Below, piece after piece: positions 54,927 through 63,820 of a DNA stretch of 64,000 nucleotides. Each line of letters opens with the position of its first letter. Positions within the stretch are counted from its first letter, which is position 1. The notes under the pieces are model-generated. The model was not told the DNA's origin. It saw only the letters and a program-made list of their open reading frames with translations, and searched no databases. The position numbers were made by a program, and so were the translations under genes. Source of the stretch: Granulosicoccus sp045106855 (GTDB taxonomy: Bacteria; Pseudomonadota; Gammaproteobacteria; Granulosicoccales; Granulosicoccaceae); contig JBGCFI010000035.1 of NCBI GenBank assembly GCA_045106855.1, positions 51,449 through 115,448 of the forward strand, written 5' to 3'.

Positions 54927-56860
54927 CCTCGACTGACAATGGGGGCGCTTACTCAAGCACTGGCACGGTTCGCTCAGACAGAGCCACTCTCAGGGCAAGC
55001 TCCGTGGCTGATACACTCGACGGCTGGAATGTGTCTGAAGTTGTGGTGCGCGGCGACAGCGCCGTGCACATTGTAAACGGGCAAGTAGTCAATCGTATTT
55101 GGGATGCCCGTCTGAATGGCGAATCGCTAACGGCCGGTCGCATTGCCTTCCAGGCTGAGGGCGCAACCATCCGTTATCGCAATATCGAAATTCGCGAGCT
55201 GGCGTCCAGTGCGCCACGTATCTTGTTGTTCAGCGAAACTCGCGGTTTCCGACATAATTCGATTCCGAATGCGCTTGATTCGCTGGAAGAACTTGCAACG
55301 TCCGCGGGTATGCAAGTGGACCGTGCCAGTGATTCTACTGACGTTTTCACAGACTCAAATCTGGCTGGATACGACGCTGTTGTATGGGTCATGACGACGG
55401 GTGATGTACTTGACGACGACGAACAGGACGTGTTCGAACATTACATTCGTTCCGGTGGTGGCTATGCCGGTATTCATGCGGCAAGTGACACGGAATACGA
55501 GTGGCCCTGGTACGGCAATCTTGTGGGTGCCTGGTTTGATCGACATCCCAACATTCAATCAGCACTACAAAATGTTGAAGATCAGACTCATCCGTCAACT
55601 GCGCATCTAGGTTCAACATGGACGCGCACCGATGAGTGGTACGATTTTCGAAGCAATCCGCGTTCAAATGTGAACGTACTGCTTTCGCTTGATGAAAATT
55701 CCTACTCCGGTGGTGGTATGGGCGACGATCACCCGATCGCGTGGTACCACGAATACGATGGAGGACGTGCCTGGTATACAGGCGGTGGTCACACCGTCTC
55801 AAGTTATGCCGAAGATGATTTCCGAACTCATCTGCTTGGTGGAATACTCTATGCGGCAGGTATCGATGAGCTTCCGGTAGATCCGGTAGATCCGGTAGAT
55901 CCGGTAGATCCGGTAGATCCAGTAGATCCAGTAGATCCAGTAGATCCAGTAGATCCAGTAGATCCGGTAGATCCGGTAGATCCGGTAGATCCGGTAGATC
56001 CGGTAGATCCAGTAGATCCCACGGACGACTCGCTTGATCGCAGTGGCTGGGTGGTGAGCGCGTCGCAATCACACAATGGCGAAGGTCCGAGCAATGCGAT
56101 CGATGGAGCTTCCAACACGCGTTGGTCCACAGGTACCGCGCAAACTGCAGGGATGTACTTCCAGGTTGATCTGGGTTTGGTAACAGCCATCGACGGTATC
56201 GTGCTCGACTCCGGACCGGAAGCCACCGATTACCCACGCGGTTATGAGGTTCTGGTGTCTGACGACGGTGTTGATTTCTCCAACATGGTCGCCAGTGGTT
56301 CATCGACTCTGCGTACGACCACTATCGATTTTTCGCCAGTGCAGACGCGTTTCGTGCGAATCATACAAACTGGATCGGATGTATTCCGCTGGTGGTCTAT
56401 TCACGAAATCAACATTAGTGCGGCTGGAGACACGCCGCCGATTGAAACCAGCACTCCGCTAGATCGCGCCGGATGGAGCGCAACAGCGTCTAGCCAGGAA
56501 GGTCCCGCAGGAACGCTTGCAAACGCGTTTGACAACGACCCGAACAGTCGCTGGTCAACTGGCACCAAGCAAGCACCTGGTCAATGGTTCCTGATCGACC
56601 TCGGCGCTATTACCAGTTTCGATCGGCTTGTGCTCTCCACTTCGGCTGCACAACCGATGGATTATCCACGAGGTTATGAGGTAACCGCGTCGAATGATGG
56701 TGTTAACTTTGGCGAACCGATTGCTTCGGGTGTTGGTAGTGCTACTACTGACATACAGTTCGACAATACGACCGCTCGGTACCTGCGCATCGAACAGACA
56801 GGCAACGATGTGTTCCGTTGGTGGTCGATATACGACGCAGTGCTGTACGGGATTGAATAG
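54716..56860 (+). CDS. Secreted DUF1080-ThuA protein with VDP-repeat linker and two F5/8 type C domains (main frame)
   Basis: The 714-residue downstream frame holds the rest of the DUF1080 (3-keto-glycoside hydrolase-like) domain (to about 155), a ThuA-like domain (about 160-365; ILLFSETRGFRHNSI, GGGYAGIHAASDTEYEWPWYG, DHPIAWYH), a linker of 16 VDP repeats and two F5/8 type C carbohydrate-binding domains (each ending in an LRI or VRI-x-QTG segment and FRWWSIxxxxx). Together they suggest a secreted enzyme acting on polysaccharide. The listed TTG start has no ribosome site; the true start is at 54414 if the 23-bp duplication is absent. Confidence 0.85.
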   Translation: MSTIDDYANYHLRFEYQWGEKKFAPRANDIRDSGVLYHLVGTDRIWPNSLESQVQEGDTGDFFGLGGARITSTDNGGAYSSTGTVRSDRATLRASSVADTLDGWNVSEVVVRGDSAVHIVNGQVVNRIWDARLNGESLTAGRIAFQAEGATIRYRNIEIRELASSAPRILLFSETRGFRHNSIPNALDSLEELATSAGMQVDRASDSTDVFTDSNLAGYDAVVWVMTTGDVLDDDEQDVFEHYIRSGGGYAGIHAASDTEYEWPWYGNLVGAWFDRHPNIQSALQNVEDQTHPSTAHLGSTWTRTDEWYDFRSNPRSNVNVLLSLDENSYSGGGMGDDHPIAWYHEYDGGRAWYTGGGHTVSSYAEDDFRTHLLGGILYAAGIDELPVDPVDPVDPVDPVDPVDPVDPVDPVDPVDPVDPVDPVDPVDPVDPVDPTDDSLDRSGWVVSASQSHNGEGPSNAIDGASNTRWSTGTAQTAGMYFQVDLGLVTAIDGIVLDSGPEATDYPRGYEVLVSDDGVDFSNMVASGSSTLRTTTIDFSPVQTRFVRIIQTGSDVFRWWSIHEINISAAGDTPPIETSTPLDRAGWSATASSQEGPAGTLANAFDNDPNSRWSTGTKQAPGQWFLIDLGAITSFDRLVLSTSAAQPMDYPRGYEVTASNDGVNFGEPIASGVGSATTDIQFDNTTARYLRIEQTGNDVFRWWSIYDAVLYGIE
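55877..56020. repeat. 16 tandem 9-bp repeats encoding VDP
   Basis: Sixteen units of GTAGATCC(G/A/C) encode (Val-Asp-Pro)16, an extended acidic linker between the ThuA domain and the first F5/8C domain. The last base varies in blocks (four G, five A, five G, A, C), which suggests past unit amplification. Confidence 0.95.
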
Positions 56861-56883
56861 TTTGTAGGGGAGAGGGGGGCAGC

Positions 56884-58272
56884 ATGCAGCCTAATGTAGC
56901 CGTGTTATTGCTGGTGAGTCTGGGGAGCGCGTGGTGGATTGGATCGCGCTTCACAGAGTTGCTGCCCACCCAACCGAATGTTCTTGTAGAAAACGCGGTA
57001 GGTCGATCCGATGACTTAGTTCAGTCAGCGCCTGTCAAGGTCACCTCACCCTTCGATATTGTTGAAACTGTATCGCACAAGAACATATCGCTCACTGAGA
57101 AGACTAATGCGTCGGATGCGGATTCGATACTGAAACCTGTTGCAAGTGAACGCTCGCTACAGGCAATCCTTGCACAACCCCTGACGGGTGAATCCGAAAC
57201 GGCCTTGCTTGACAAACTAGAGTTCTGGTCGGTTACAAGGCCTGCTGACACAGCGCTTTGGATCGAGCAAACGTTAAGCAATGCATGGCAGGGTTCTGCA
57301 GCTGACGCACTGCGTTATCCCTTGCTTTCCCTTTGGGTAGAGATCGAACCGGAAGTAGCGCTCGCTAAACTGAGTGCGTTTGCTGATGAGACAGAGATTC
57401 CTTATCTGATGTTGAGCCATGCCACGCGACTGGCTGACGAAAGTTCACCATCAGAGGCTATTGAATGGGCGCGATCAATAGAAGACAAAGCCTCAAGTGA
57501 GGTAATCGTGGACGGTCTGTTACAGCGTTGGCTGGAGAGTGATGTCAGGGACTTGGCAACTTACATTGAATCAGATTTACTGCTGTTGCAATTCGGGTTC
57601 GACACGCCTGAGAACACAGCACTCAACGATAATCAAACTGGTTTTTTCATTCCAGACCACTTTAAAAAACGGGTAGCGACGGCACTGATCGCTCAGGATC
57701 CTGCTCGCGCGTTACGGTGGGCAGATGCGCTACCGAGCAAAGTTGCAGAGGAGGTTCGCAGCGAAGTTATCGATAACTGGCTGGTTCATGATCCTGTCAG
57801 TGCCGGTGATTGGCTTTCAGGTGTTCTCAACGACACCGGTACACTTGCTGTATCGCTTGCCTCTACCATCCCTCAACATGACATTGATCTGGCGATCAAT
57901 ACCTTGCCTTCGTTGTCCGGTGCTTCACAGAGTGCGATGACCGTTTCGATTGTCGAAACGCTGTCGGAAATTGACCCTGAAAATGCTCGGGTATGGATTG
58001 ATGGATTAGTGGATCCACAGGAGCGTTCAGCCGCGACAGCTGTCTGGGCAAGAGCCAACGCAGAACGGCAACCGGCTGAGGCATTGAACGGCGCTCTCTT
58101 GTCAACGTCGAGCCCGAGCAGACTGGATACACTGGTGGATGTGGCAGCGACGGTTGCGCGTGTCGATCAGCCATTGGTTGAAAGCTGGCTAGCCGCGGCT
58201 CCACTGAGTGATTATGAGCGTTCACAGATTGCCAGTGTAGTGCTGAACACCGATGACTATCCATTTCACTAG
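56884..58272 (+). CDS. Membrane-anchored helical-repeat protein, unknown
   Basis: A 462-residue protein with an N-terminal signal anchor (VAVLLLVSLGSAWWIGSRF) and then repeated helical units with the pattern DPxxAxxWxxxLP (for example DPARALRWADALPSKVAEEVRSEVIDNWLVHDPVSAGDWLSGVL). This resembles the solenoid proteins of unknown role found in some secreted-enzyme loci. It starts 23 bases after the DUF1080-ThuA gene, so the two are probably co-transcribed. I see no catalytic motif. Confidence 0.7.
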   Translation: MQPNVAVLLLVSLGSAWWIGSRFTELLPTQPNVLVENAVGRSDDLVQSAPVKVTSPFDIVETVSHKNISLTEKTNASDADSILKPVASERSLQAILAQPLTGESETALLDKLEFWSVTRPADTALWIEQTLSNAWQGSAADALRYPLLSLWVEIEPEVALAKLSAFADETEIPYLMLSHATRLADESSPSEAIEWARSIEDKASSEVIVDGLLQRWLESDVRDLATYIESDLLLLQFGFDTPENTALNDNQTGFFIPDHFKKRVATALIAQDPARALRWADALPSKVAEEVRSEVIDNWLVHDPVSAGDWLSGVLNDTGTLAVSLASTIPQHDIDLAINTLPSLSGASQSAMTVSIVETLSEIDPENARVWIDGLVDPQERSAATAVWARANAERQPAEALNGALLSTSSPSRLDTLVDVAATVARVDQPLVESWLAAAPLSDYERSQIASVVLNTDDYPFH

Positions 58273-58828
58273 TGGAGAGCCACAGGATACATATAAGGTT
58301 ACTTTGCTGAGCTCATCGCAAGTATCCATTGCAGTTTCTTAGTCTCTTTACCCTGGGTTGATAACTTCTCGTAACTAATGTGGCTGCCAATCCCTGCCAG
58401 CGATAATTTCTGCTCTGTGGGCAAGCAACTATGAGCACATCGAACAGATGCCGAGTAATGTTGTTCATCGACGGTGTTTAATAGCTCAAGGGCCATGGAC
58501 AGCTGAAATTTCATTGGGTTAATACCCCGACGAAAAAATGGCTCAACGCGTTGATAGCTGCGATCAGCGAGCGTGTTGCCCGATCACTTGAATGCCGAGG
58601 ACCCGGCCAGCGTTGATCGATAGATACTGTACAAGGAGGGGGGGTGTGGGGTGCCCTGCCAGGGCCACGGCTGCGCAGTAGCGACTGATCAAGCAATGAC
58701 GGTCCAGTCTGATTCAACGTTGGAGGATAGGTTTCAATTTGCCTATGCCAAAGATGCTTTAACGGTATGGAGGGCGATGAGTATTCATGATTAAATAAGA
58801 CATCACCACTGCGAGCAACATAAGCTGT
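58273..58828. other. Intergenic stretch, possibly containing a lost gene start
   Basis: About 550 bases. Minus-strand frames here have poor coding character. The downstream DUF3616 gene appears to lack its N terminus, which might once have been encoded in this stretch. Confidence 0.35.
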
Positions 58829-59560
58829 ATGGGCTTGGTGCAATTTGAAACAATGGATGATCTGGAAGGTATTGCACGGATCTCGTCTACACAGTTCATA
58901 GTTATTGGCTCGCACAAGAAAGCCAGTCGTGGTAAAGATCCGGACCGTGAGAAAATAGTGCTCTTCAGTGTAGACGGTGATGAGATATCAGGTGCTTTTG
59001 ATCGGCGTGATCTGTTTGATCAGCTTGAAACATACTATCCTGCGCTGGTGCATGTAATGACACAGAAAGGCGGTAACAAACACAATCGCAGACCGCTTAA
59101 CATTGAAGCGATTGCCTTTGATCGCAAGCGAAAGCACCTGTATATAGGTCTCAGAACGCCCGTCGTGGGTGATGACGCTGTCATTATCAGACTCGACAAC
59201 GCGCTGGATTTCATGGCCGGTAGAGATCCGGTCTTTGCGCCTGAACCGCGCTATGTTCACCTTGACGAGGGTGGAATCAGATCGCTAGCTTACGACGATC
59301 ACTCTGATCAGTTGTTGATTATCAGCGCGCAGGACTCTGTTGAAAATGTGCCAACAAGTCTTTGGTCACTTTCGCTGCTGGCTGATGCCATGCCGATAAA
59401 GTGGACGAGCGATGACGAGTATCTGTTTGACAAGGTGGAAGGGGTAGCACCGTTCTCAGACGGTTTCCTATTTGTACGCGATCAGGGTGACGAACGGAGT
59501 CTAGACGATTGGTTTGTACTCGATCGGAGACAACTCGGTCTGGATGTTCGTGTAAATTGA
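58829..59560 (+). CDS. DUF3616 domain protein, apparently N-terminally short
   Basis: A 243-residue protein matching DUF3616 from its middle on: DDLEGIARISSTQFIVIGSHKKASRGKDPDREK, NIEAIAFDRKRKHLYIGLRTP and VEGVAPFSDGFLFVRDQGD. In most family members the DLEG segment lies about 80 residues in, so the N-terminal part (usually a first propeller-like section) is missing here. No in-frame start lies further upstream before a stop at 58796. It may be a short variant or a truncated gene. Function is unknown. Confidence 0.7.
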   Translation: MGLVQFETMDDLEGIARISSTQFIVIGSHKKASRGKDPDREKIVLFSVDGDEISGAFDRRDLFDQLETYYPALVHVMTQKGGNKHNRRPLNIEAIAFDRKRKHLYIGLRTPVVGDDAVIIRLDNALDFMAGRDPVFAPEPRYVHLDEGGIRSLAYDDHSDQLLIISAQDSVENVPTSLWSLSLLADAMPIKWTSDDEYLFDKVEGVAPFSDGFLFVRDQGDERSLDDWFVLDRRQLGLDVRVN

Positions 59561-60075
59561 AGCACTTGTTGTCAGATCACTGAAAGCGATTCGCGAAAAT
59601 GGAGCCGCACACTTTGGTCTGATCAGAACATGATCAGGCCGCGGGATTGTCATAACGATAAATTCCACAGCATCCAGGGGTGTGCTCCTCACTCAAAGAG
59701 TCGACGCCTTATCTTGGGAAGCCACCGTTAAATCAGAGATAGCGCTCCCGATTTTCGTTTAGCCAAGACAAAACCATTCTGAACAACTACCTTTCTCTGG
59801 CTAGTGTTTAATCGCGGTGAATCCGTTTTCCAAGGTACTTCTCGGGTATCTGGATGCGCTTTATACGTGAATTTTCTGTTTTTTGTCGCTTGGACTTTGG
59901 CAGTCGCTCAAATCGCTTTTTAGACTGATTTGGAGCGGGCATCACACGAGGCCACTGACTCAACTGCTTGTGGGATAATAACGTATGGATATTGACTGAA
60001 TATTAACCGCGTACCGAAGGCCCGCATGGTCAATCGGTGCCATGCACCTGCAAAACGTCCAATTGGAGAGACTTG
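59561..60075. other. Intergenic stretch, no gene seen
   Basis: About 515 bases between DUF3616 and the intradiol-like gene. No supported gene or RNA. Confidence 0.4.
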
Positions 60076-60588
60076 ATGAAAAGCCTGTCGAAGACCCGAC
60101 GAACACTGATATCCACAGGAGCAGTAGCCGCAGGTGCGGCTCTGTTGGGTGGCGCATCCGGGATAATCCGTCCCACGTATGCACAATCCCTTGCGCCCAC
60201 ACCGACCATGCGTGGTGGGGCCAACAACTACCTTCCCGGAGCGCCTGTTGTTGCGCGTATCGGCGGTGGTGGTTTCTGGATGACAGGTACTGTGCAACGC
60301 GCAGGGGATGGCGCACCTTTGCCAGGCATTCGTATACAAATGTGGGCACATACAACGGAAGGTCATGAGCGAGACGAGCGCAGCCACGGTGCAACACTTA
60401 CAGACAATGACGGAATTTTTCGGCTGGAAATGCCACAGATAGTTCCGGCATTCGGTCAGCCGCACGGCCACCTCGCCTATGATGCTGAGTATGACGACAG
60501 CGGGTTCAAGACCGTGTTTCTACGTCCGGTAATGTCAAGCTCGAAAGAAACCACATTGAATGTCGCCTTTGTTCTGGAACCGGTCTGA
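60076..60588 (+). CDS. Tat-exported intradiol-dioxygenase-like protein lacking iron tyrosines
   Basis: A 170-residue protein with a Tat signal (KTRRTLISTGAVAAGAALLGG) and an intradiol-dioxygenase-like body. The H-x-H pair is present (QPHGHLAY, H130 and H132), as are the fold landmarks PLPGIRIQMWAHT and TLTDNDGIFRLEMPQIVPAF. Where catechol dioxygenases place the two iron-binding tyrosines, this protein has H97 (EGHERD) and F126 (VPAF). It therefore may not be an ordinary dioxygenase. Start ATG 60076 has a GGAGAG site; it is followed 17 bases later by a membrane protein gene. Confidence 0.75.
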   Translation: MKSLSKTRRTLISTGAVAAGAALLGGASGIIRPTYAQSLAPTPTMRGGANNYLPGAPVVARIGGGGFWMTGTVQRAGDGAPLPGIRIQMWAHTTEGHERDERSHGATLTDNDGIFRLEMPQIVPAFGQPHGHLAYDAEYDDSGFKTVFLRPVMSSSKETTLNVAFVLEPV

Positions 60589-60605
60589 TTCCGGACACGC
60601 GCTGA

Positions 60606-61244
60606 ATGATGGTTGAACGCCAACGACTGGGCGTTACCACTGCTGCCAGCCTGAACGTTTTATTGTGGCTTTTGCTGGTGGTTGCTGTTGTAGTTCCGGT
60701 TGCTATTGCTGCTAACAGTCCGCTTCTCGCCTGGCGTGATCCGATTTACGTGGCTGCTGGACTCGCAGGCGTAATAGCCATGGTGTTGTTGTTGATTCAG
60801 CCACTTTTGGCAGGAGGATACCTTGTAGGCGCCAGAGGTGCGCGCGGGCGTCGAATACATCGATGGGTTGGTGTCGGGCTGCTCTCGTCTGTCTTTATTC
60901 ATGTGGTGGGATTGTGGCTTACAAGTCCCCCGGATGTAGTCGATGCTCTGCTACTTCGCTCGCCAACGCTTTTTTCTGTGTGGGGTGTCGTTGCGATGTG
61001 GGCAACAATTGCCGCTGCGTTTCTGGCAGTTTTTCGTCGACGACTGCCTATCAGAAGAGCGCTTTGGCGTTTCATGCACTCGGTATTAGCGATTATCGTT
61101 GTGGTCGGCAGTGTAGTGCATGCACTGCAAATAGAGGGCACAATGGGAACCTGGTCGAAGGTGATGTTGTGTGCACTTGTTGTGATTGCAACCGGGTGGG
61201 TTGTTCTCGAATTGCGCAGCTGGGTAGTTTTACGCCTTGAGTAA
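60606..61244 (+). CDS. Ferric-reductase-like/cytochrome b-type membrane protein
   Basis: A 212-residue protein with six membrane segments. Histidines sit in segments in a haem-like arrangement (RRIHRWVGVGLLSSVFIHVVGLWL and ALWRFMHSVLAIIVVVGSVVHALQIEG), typical of ferric-reductase-like and cytochrome b561-like domains. It follows the intradiol-like gene by 17 bases and is probably its partner, perhaps supplying electrons (inference). Confidence 0.78.
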   Translation: MMVERQRLGVTTAASLNVLLWLLLVVAVVVPVAIAANSPLLAWRDPIYVAAGLAGVIAMVLLLIQPLLAGGYLVGARGARGRRIHRWVGVGLLSSVFIHVVGLWLTSPPDVVDALLLRSPTLFSVWGVVAMWATIAAAFLAVFRRRLPIRRALWRFMHSVLAIIVVVGSVVHALQIEGTMGTWSKVMLCALVVIATGWVVLELRSWVVLRLE

Positions 61245-62058
61245 TATTGAAAGGAGGGGGCAGGCTACCCGTTTTATCCACTGCGTTACCTCCGAAAATT
61301 GGAGATAGCTTTGGCGGTTTTTTGAGTGCAACAATTGCAAATGCATTTGCCAGAAGGATCGTCACGCTACTGGATAAGCGCGCTTTAAAAAATTTGATAC
61401 TCAAAGCTATTATAGGCAATGGAAATGATATTCGGAAGCCGTGGAATCGCCCGCGACAGATCGGTAGCTTTGAGTATCGCAAGATGATCTAAAGTGAAGT
61501 AACTCAGTTTTTTTTGCAACTAGTTAATCCAACGTTAAGCCACCATAATCGTCATGAATGTCGCTTAGGTTTAGCGCTTGATTGCATTGTTTGCCTCGAG
61601 CCAGTAGCTGAGCATTAGAAAGCTCATGGTCAGGTTTATCTAGAAATCTTCCGCTCTAAAAGCGTTGAAATCGGCCTTGCGGGTATCCACGATACCCGAC
61701 AAAAAAATACACAGCCTCCCCATACGCACAACCGTGCAGGCACAGCCACCGCTAGGTAGGTGTGGTGGCTATTAAGACGATAAGAAAAATACATGGCACG
61801 TTGCTTTGAAAAATTATTCCTACTTCTAGTGCCATAAGTAACCAGTAAGTTAAAGCGTTATGTGTTTCTTCATGGCCGAGTTTGGAAGAATTGAACTTTC
61901 TTTAGTGCGAAGTCTAAAAGCCATGGTTAGAACTATGTTTGAAAACTATGAAAAATTCTGCTCTAGCTAAGACACCATCAAGAATTAGCTGTTCGCGAAT
62001 GTAGTTATACCGATCGGGAAGCGTACAACCCAAACGCTCAAAAGCCAGAGCCGCTGAC
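61245..62058. other. Intergenic stretch of about 800 bases
   Basis: No gene that I can support. The frame 61247-61492 lacks recognisable features. An 8-bp hairpin CGGGTATC/GATACCCG at 61680-61698 has no T-run on the outgoing side of either strand. Confidence 0.4.
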
Positions 62059-63393
62059 ATGTTATCCGTATTTAAACAAACCTGGGCCCTAATGCTGGGC
62101 ATGCTGCTACTCATGTTGGGCAATGGGCTGCAAGGCACTTTGCTAGGCGTCCGTGGATCTCTGGAACAGATCGATTCATCGACCATGGGCTACATCATGG
62201 CTGGATATTTCATCGGGGTCCTGGGCGGTTCGAAAATAACGCCTTTACTCCTTCAACGCGTCGGTCATGTGCGAGTCTTTGCTGCATTTGGCTCATTGAT
62301 ATCAGCGGCCTCTATCTTGTATGCGGCTGTGGTCGATCCATTAGCCTGGTGGCTGCTGCGTGTGATTGTTGGCTTTTGTTTTTCTGGCGTATATGTGGTT
62401 GCCGAGAGCTGGCTAAACCACTCCTCGTCGAATAGTTCTCGAGGTACGGCTCTGTCCCTGTATCTATTGGTGCAGATGCTCGGCATGTTCTTGGGTCAAC
62501 TATTGCTTAATGTGGGTAATCCGGCTGACTATTCATTGTTTATTTTGATCACTGTGCTGGTGTCTGTGTCAATTGCACCGATTCTGTTGTCAGCTAGTAC
62601 CACCGCACCGATAGAAATTTCAGCCAGGGCGATTCCATTAAAAGAGCTGATTAGAACATCACCGTTAGCGTCCTTCGGTATGTTGATGCTGGGTGGCATC
62701 TATGCCGGGTTGTATGCAATGTCACCGATATATGCCACGGAGCGTGGATTAAGTGTTGCGCAGACCTCCTATTTCATCATGGCTATCTTCGCTGGCGCCA
62801 TGTGCTTTCAGATACCCATCGGCTGGCTTTCCGACAAAATCGACAGATGCTATCTCATCATTGGTACGACTGGGGTCGGAGCCATGACTGCGTGGATGGC
62901 CATGTATGCTGCCGATAGTTATCTTCTCCTACTAGTTATAAGCTTCATACTGGGTGGCACCGCCAATCCGCTGTACGCTTTGCTTGTGGCATATGCCAAC
63001 GACTATCTGGAGCATGATCAAATGGCAGCGGCAGCAGGTGGTCTGTTGTTCCTCAATGGCCTCGGTGCAATAGCCGGCCCGATTCTGGTGGGTTATGCCA
63101 TGTCTAATATGGGTATCGAATGGTATTTCATCATTCTGTTATTTCTAAAGAGCACCATTTGCGTATACGGGATCTACCGGATTAGCATTCGACCACATAC
63201 CGTTATTGTTGGGCCGGCACCGTATCTGCCGATAACGTCGAACACCTCTGGACTGGCAACCGCCTATGCGATAGAAGCGGCGGAAGAGAAGCTGCTGGCT
63301 CAACTAGAAGAGGCTGAAGAGATGTTTCAGCAAGAATCTTACAATGAGAAAGTCTCTAACCGGTTTAATCAAAAAATGGATAGCGCTTTTTAG
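62059..63393 (+). CDS. MFS transporter (YcaD-like)
   Basis: A 444-residue membrane protein with twelve segments and the MFS pattern: GVLGGSKITPLLLQRVGHVRVF (loop 2-3 motif) and GWLSDKIDRCYLIIG (loop 8-9). The C terminus is a charged, coiled-coil-like tail (AEEKLLAQLEEAEEMFQQES). The overall form fits the YcaD/UmaA-like group of MFS proteins. The substrate is unknown. Confidence 0.88.
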   Translation: MLSVFKQTWALMLGMLLLMLGNGLQGTLLGVRGSLEQIDSSTMGYIMAGYFIGVLGGSKITPLLLQRVGHVRVFAAFGSLISAASILYAAVVDPLAWWLLRVIVGFCFSGVYVVAESWLNHSSSNSSRGTALSLYLLVQMLGMFLGQLLLNVGNPADYSLFILITVLVSVSIAPILLSASTTAPIEISARAIPLKELIRTSPLASFGMLMLGGIYAGLYAMSPIYATERGLSVAQTSYFIMAIFAGAMCFQIPIGWLSDKIDRCYLIIGTTGVGAMTAWMAMYAADSYLLLLVISFILGGTANPLYALLVAYANDYLEHDQMAAAAGGLLFLNGLGAIAGPILVGYAMSNMGIEWYFIILLFLKSTICVYGIYRISIRPHTVIVGPAPYLPITSNTSGLATAYAIEAAEEKLLAQLEEAEEMFQQESYNEKVSNRFNQKMDSAF

Positions 63394-63820
63394 TCTTTTT
63401 GCTTCCGCCCAGTACCTTTGGTTTTCGTCACATTGGGGATACTGACTGGAGCATAGGAATATTCCATTAGACCCGATGGCTAGTACCATTTTTTGGCGAT
63501 CTTAAAGGCGTTCTGCGCAAATTTGCGCTCAAACGATATTTTTTGGCCGCGTGCTTCGTTACTCGATCGAAGGACTAGGGTTTTCCCCTATATACAGCTT
63601 TCACAAGCCTTGCTCTAATGCATTGCGGTTAATAGAAAGACGCCACGTTCGTCATTGGCAATTAATCAGGCCTGTAGCTCAAAACCTGAGCCCACTTTGC
63701 CTTTGCCATTGCATTTTCATCAAATAGGATCTCTGTTGAGTCAAGAGTACAATGCAGTTTCGCAAGAGATGTCGTGGAATGAGTGGCTAAGCCATACTAT
63801 AGCGCGCAACTGCGCTCTTG
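63394..63820. other. Intergenic stretch before the end of the window
   Basis: About 430 bases with no supported gene. The open frame 63655-63852 overlaps the next ORF and has poor coding character. Confidence 0.35.

Noticed and set aside
54682..56020. Tandem repeats considered as a CRISPR array
   Set aside because: The repeats are contiguous, without spacers, and lie inside a coding gene.
55389..56303. Long minus-strand frame with DLPDLPDLP-like repeats
   Set aside because: It is the reverse reading of the VDP repeat; tandem repeats keep several frames open. No start context or family match.
58511..58915. Minus-strand frame over the DUF3616 start
   Set aside because: Rich in Pro, His and Ser; a shadow of other frames and without family features.
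61247..61492. Plus-strand frame after the ferric-reductase-like gene
   Set aside because: No recognisable family or signal; competing minus-strand frame is equally open. Not supportable.
61680..61698. Hairpin followed by A-run, considered as a terminator
   Set aside because: The T-run lies on the wrong side for either strand, so it cannot be an intrinsic terminator.
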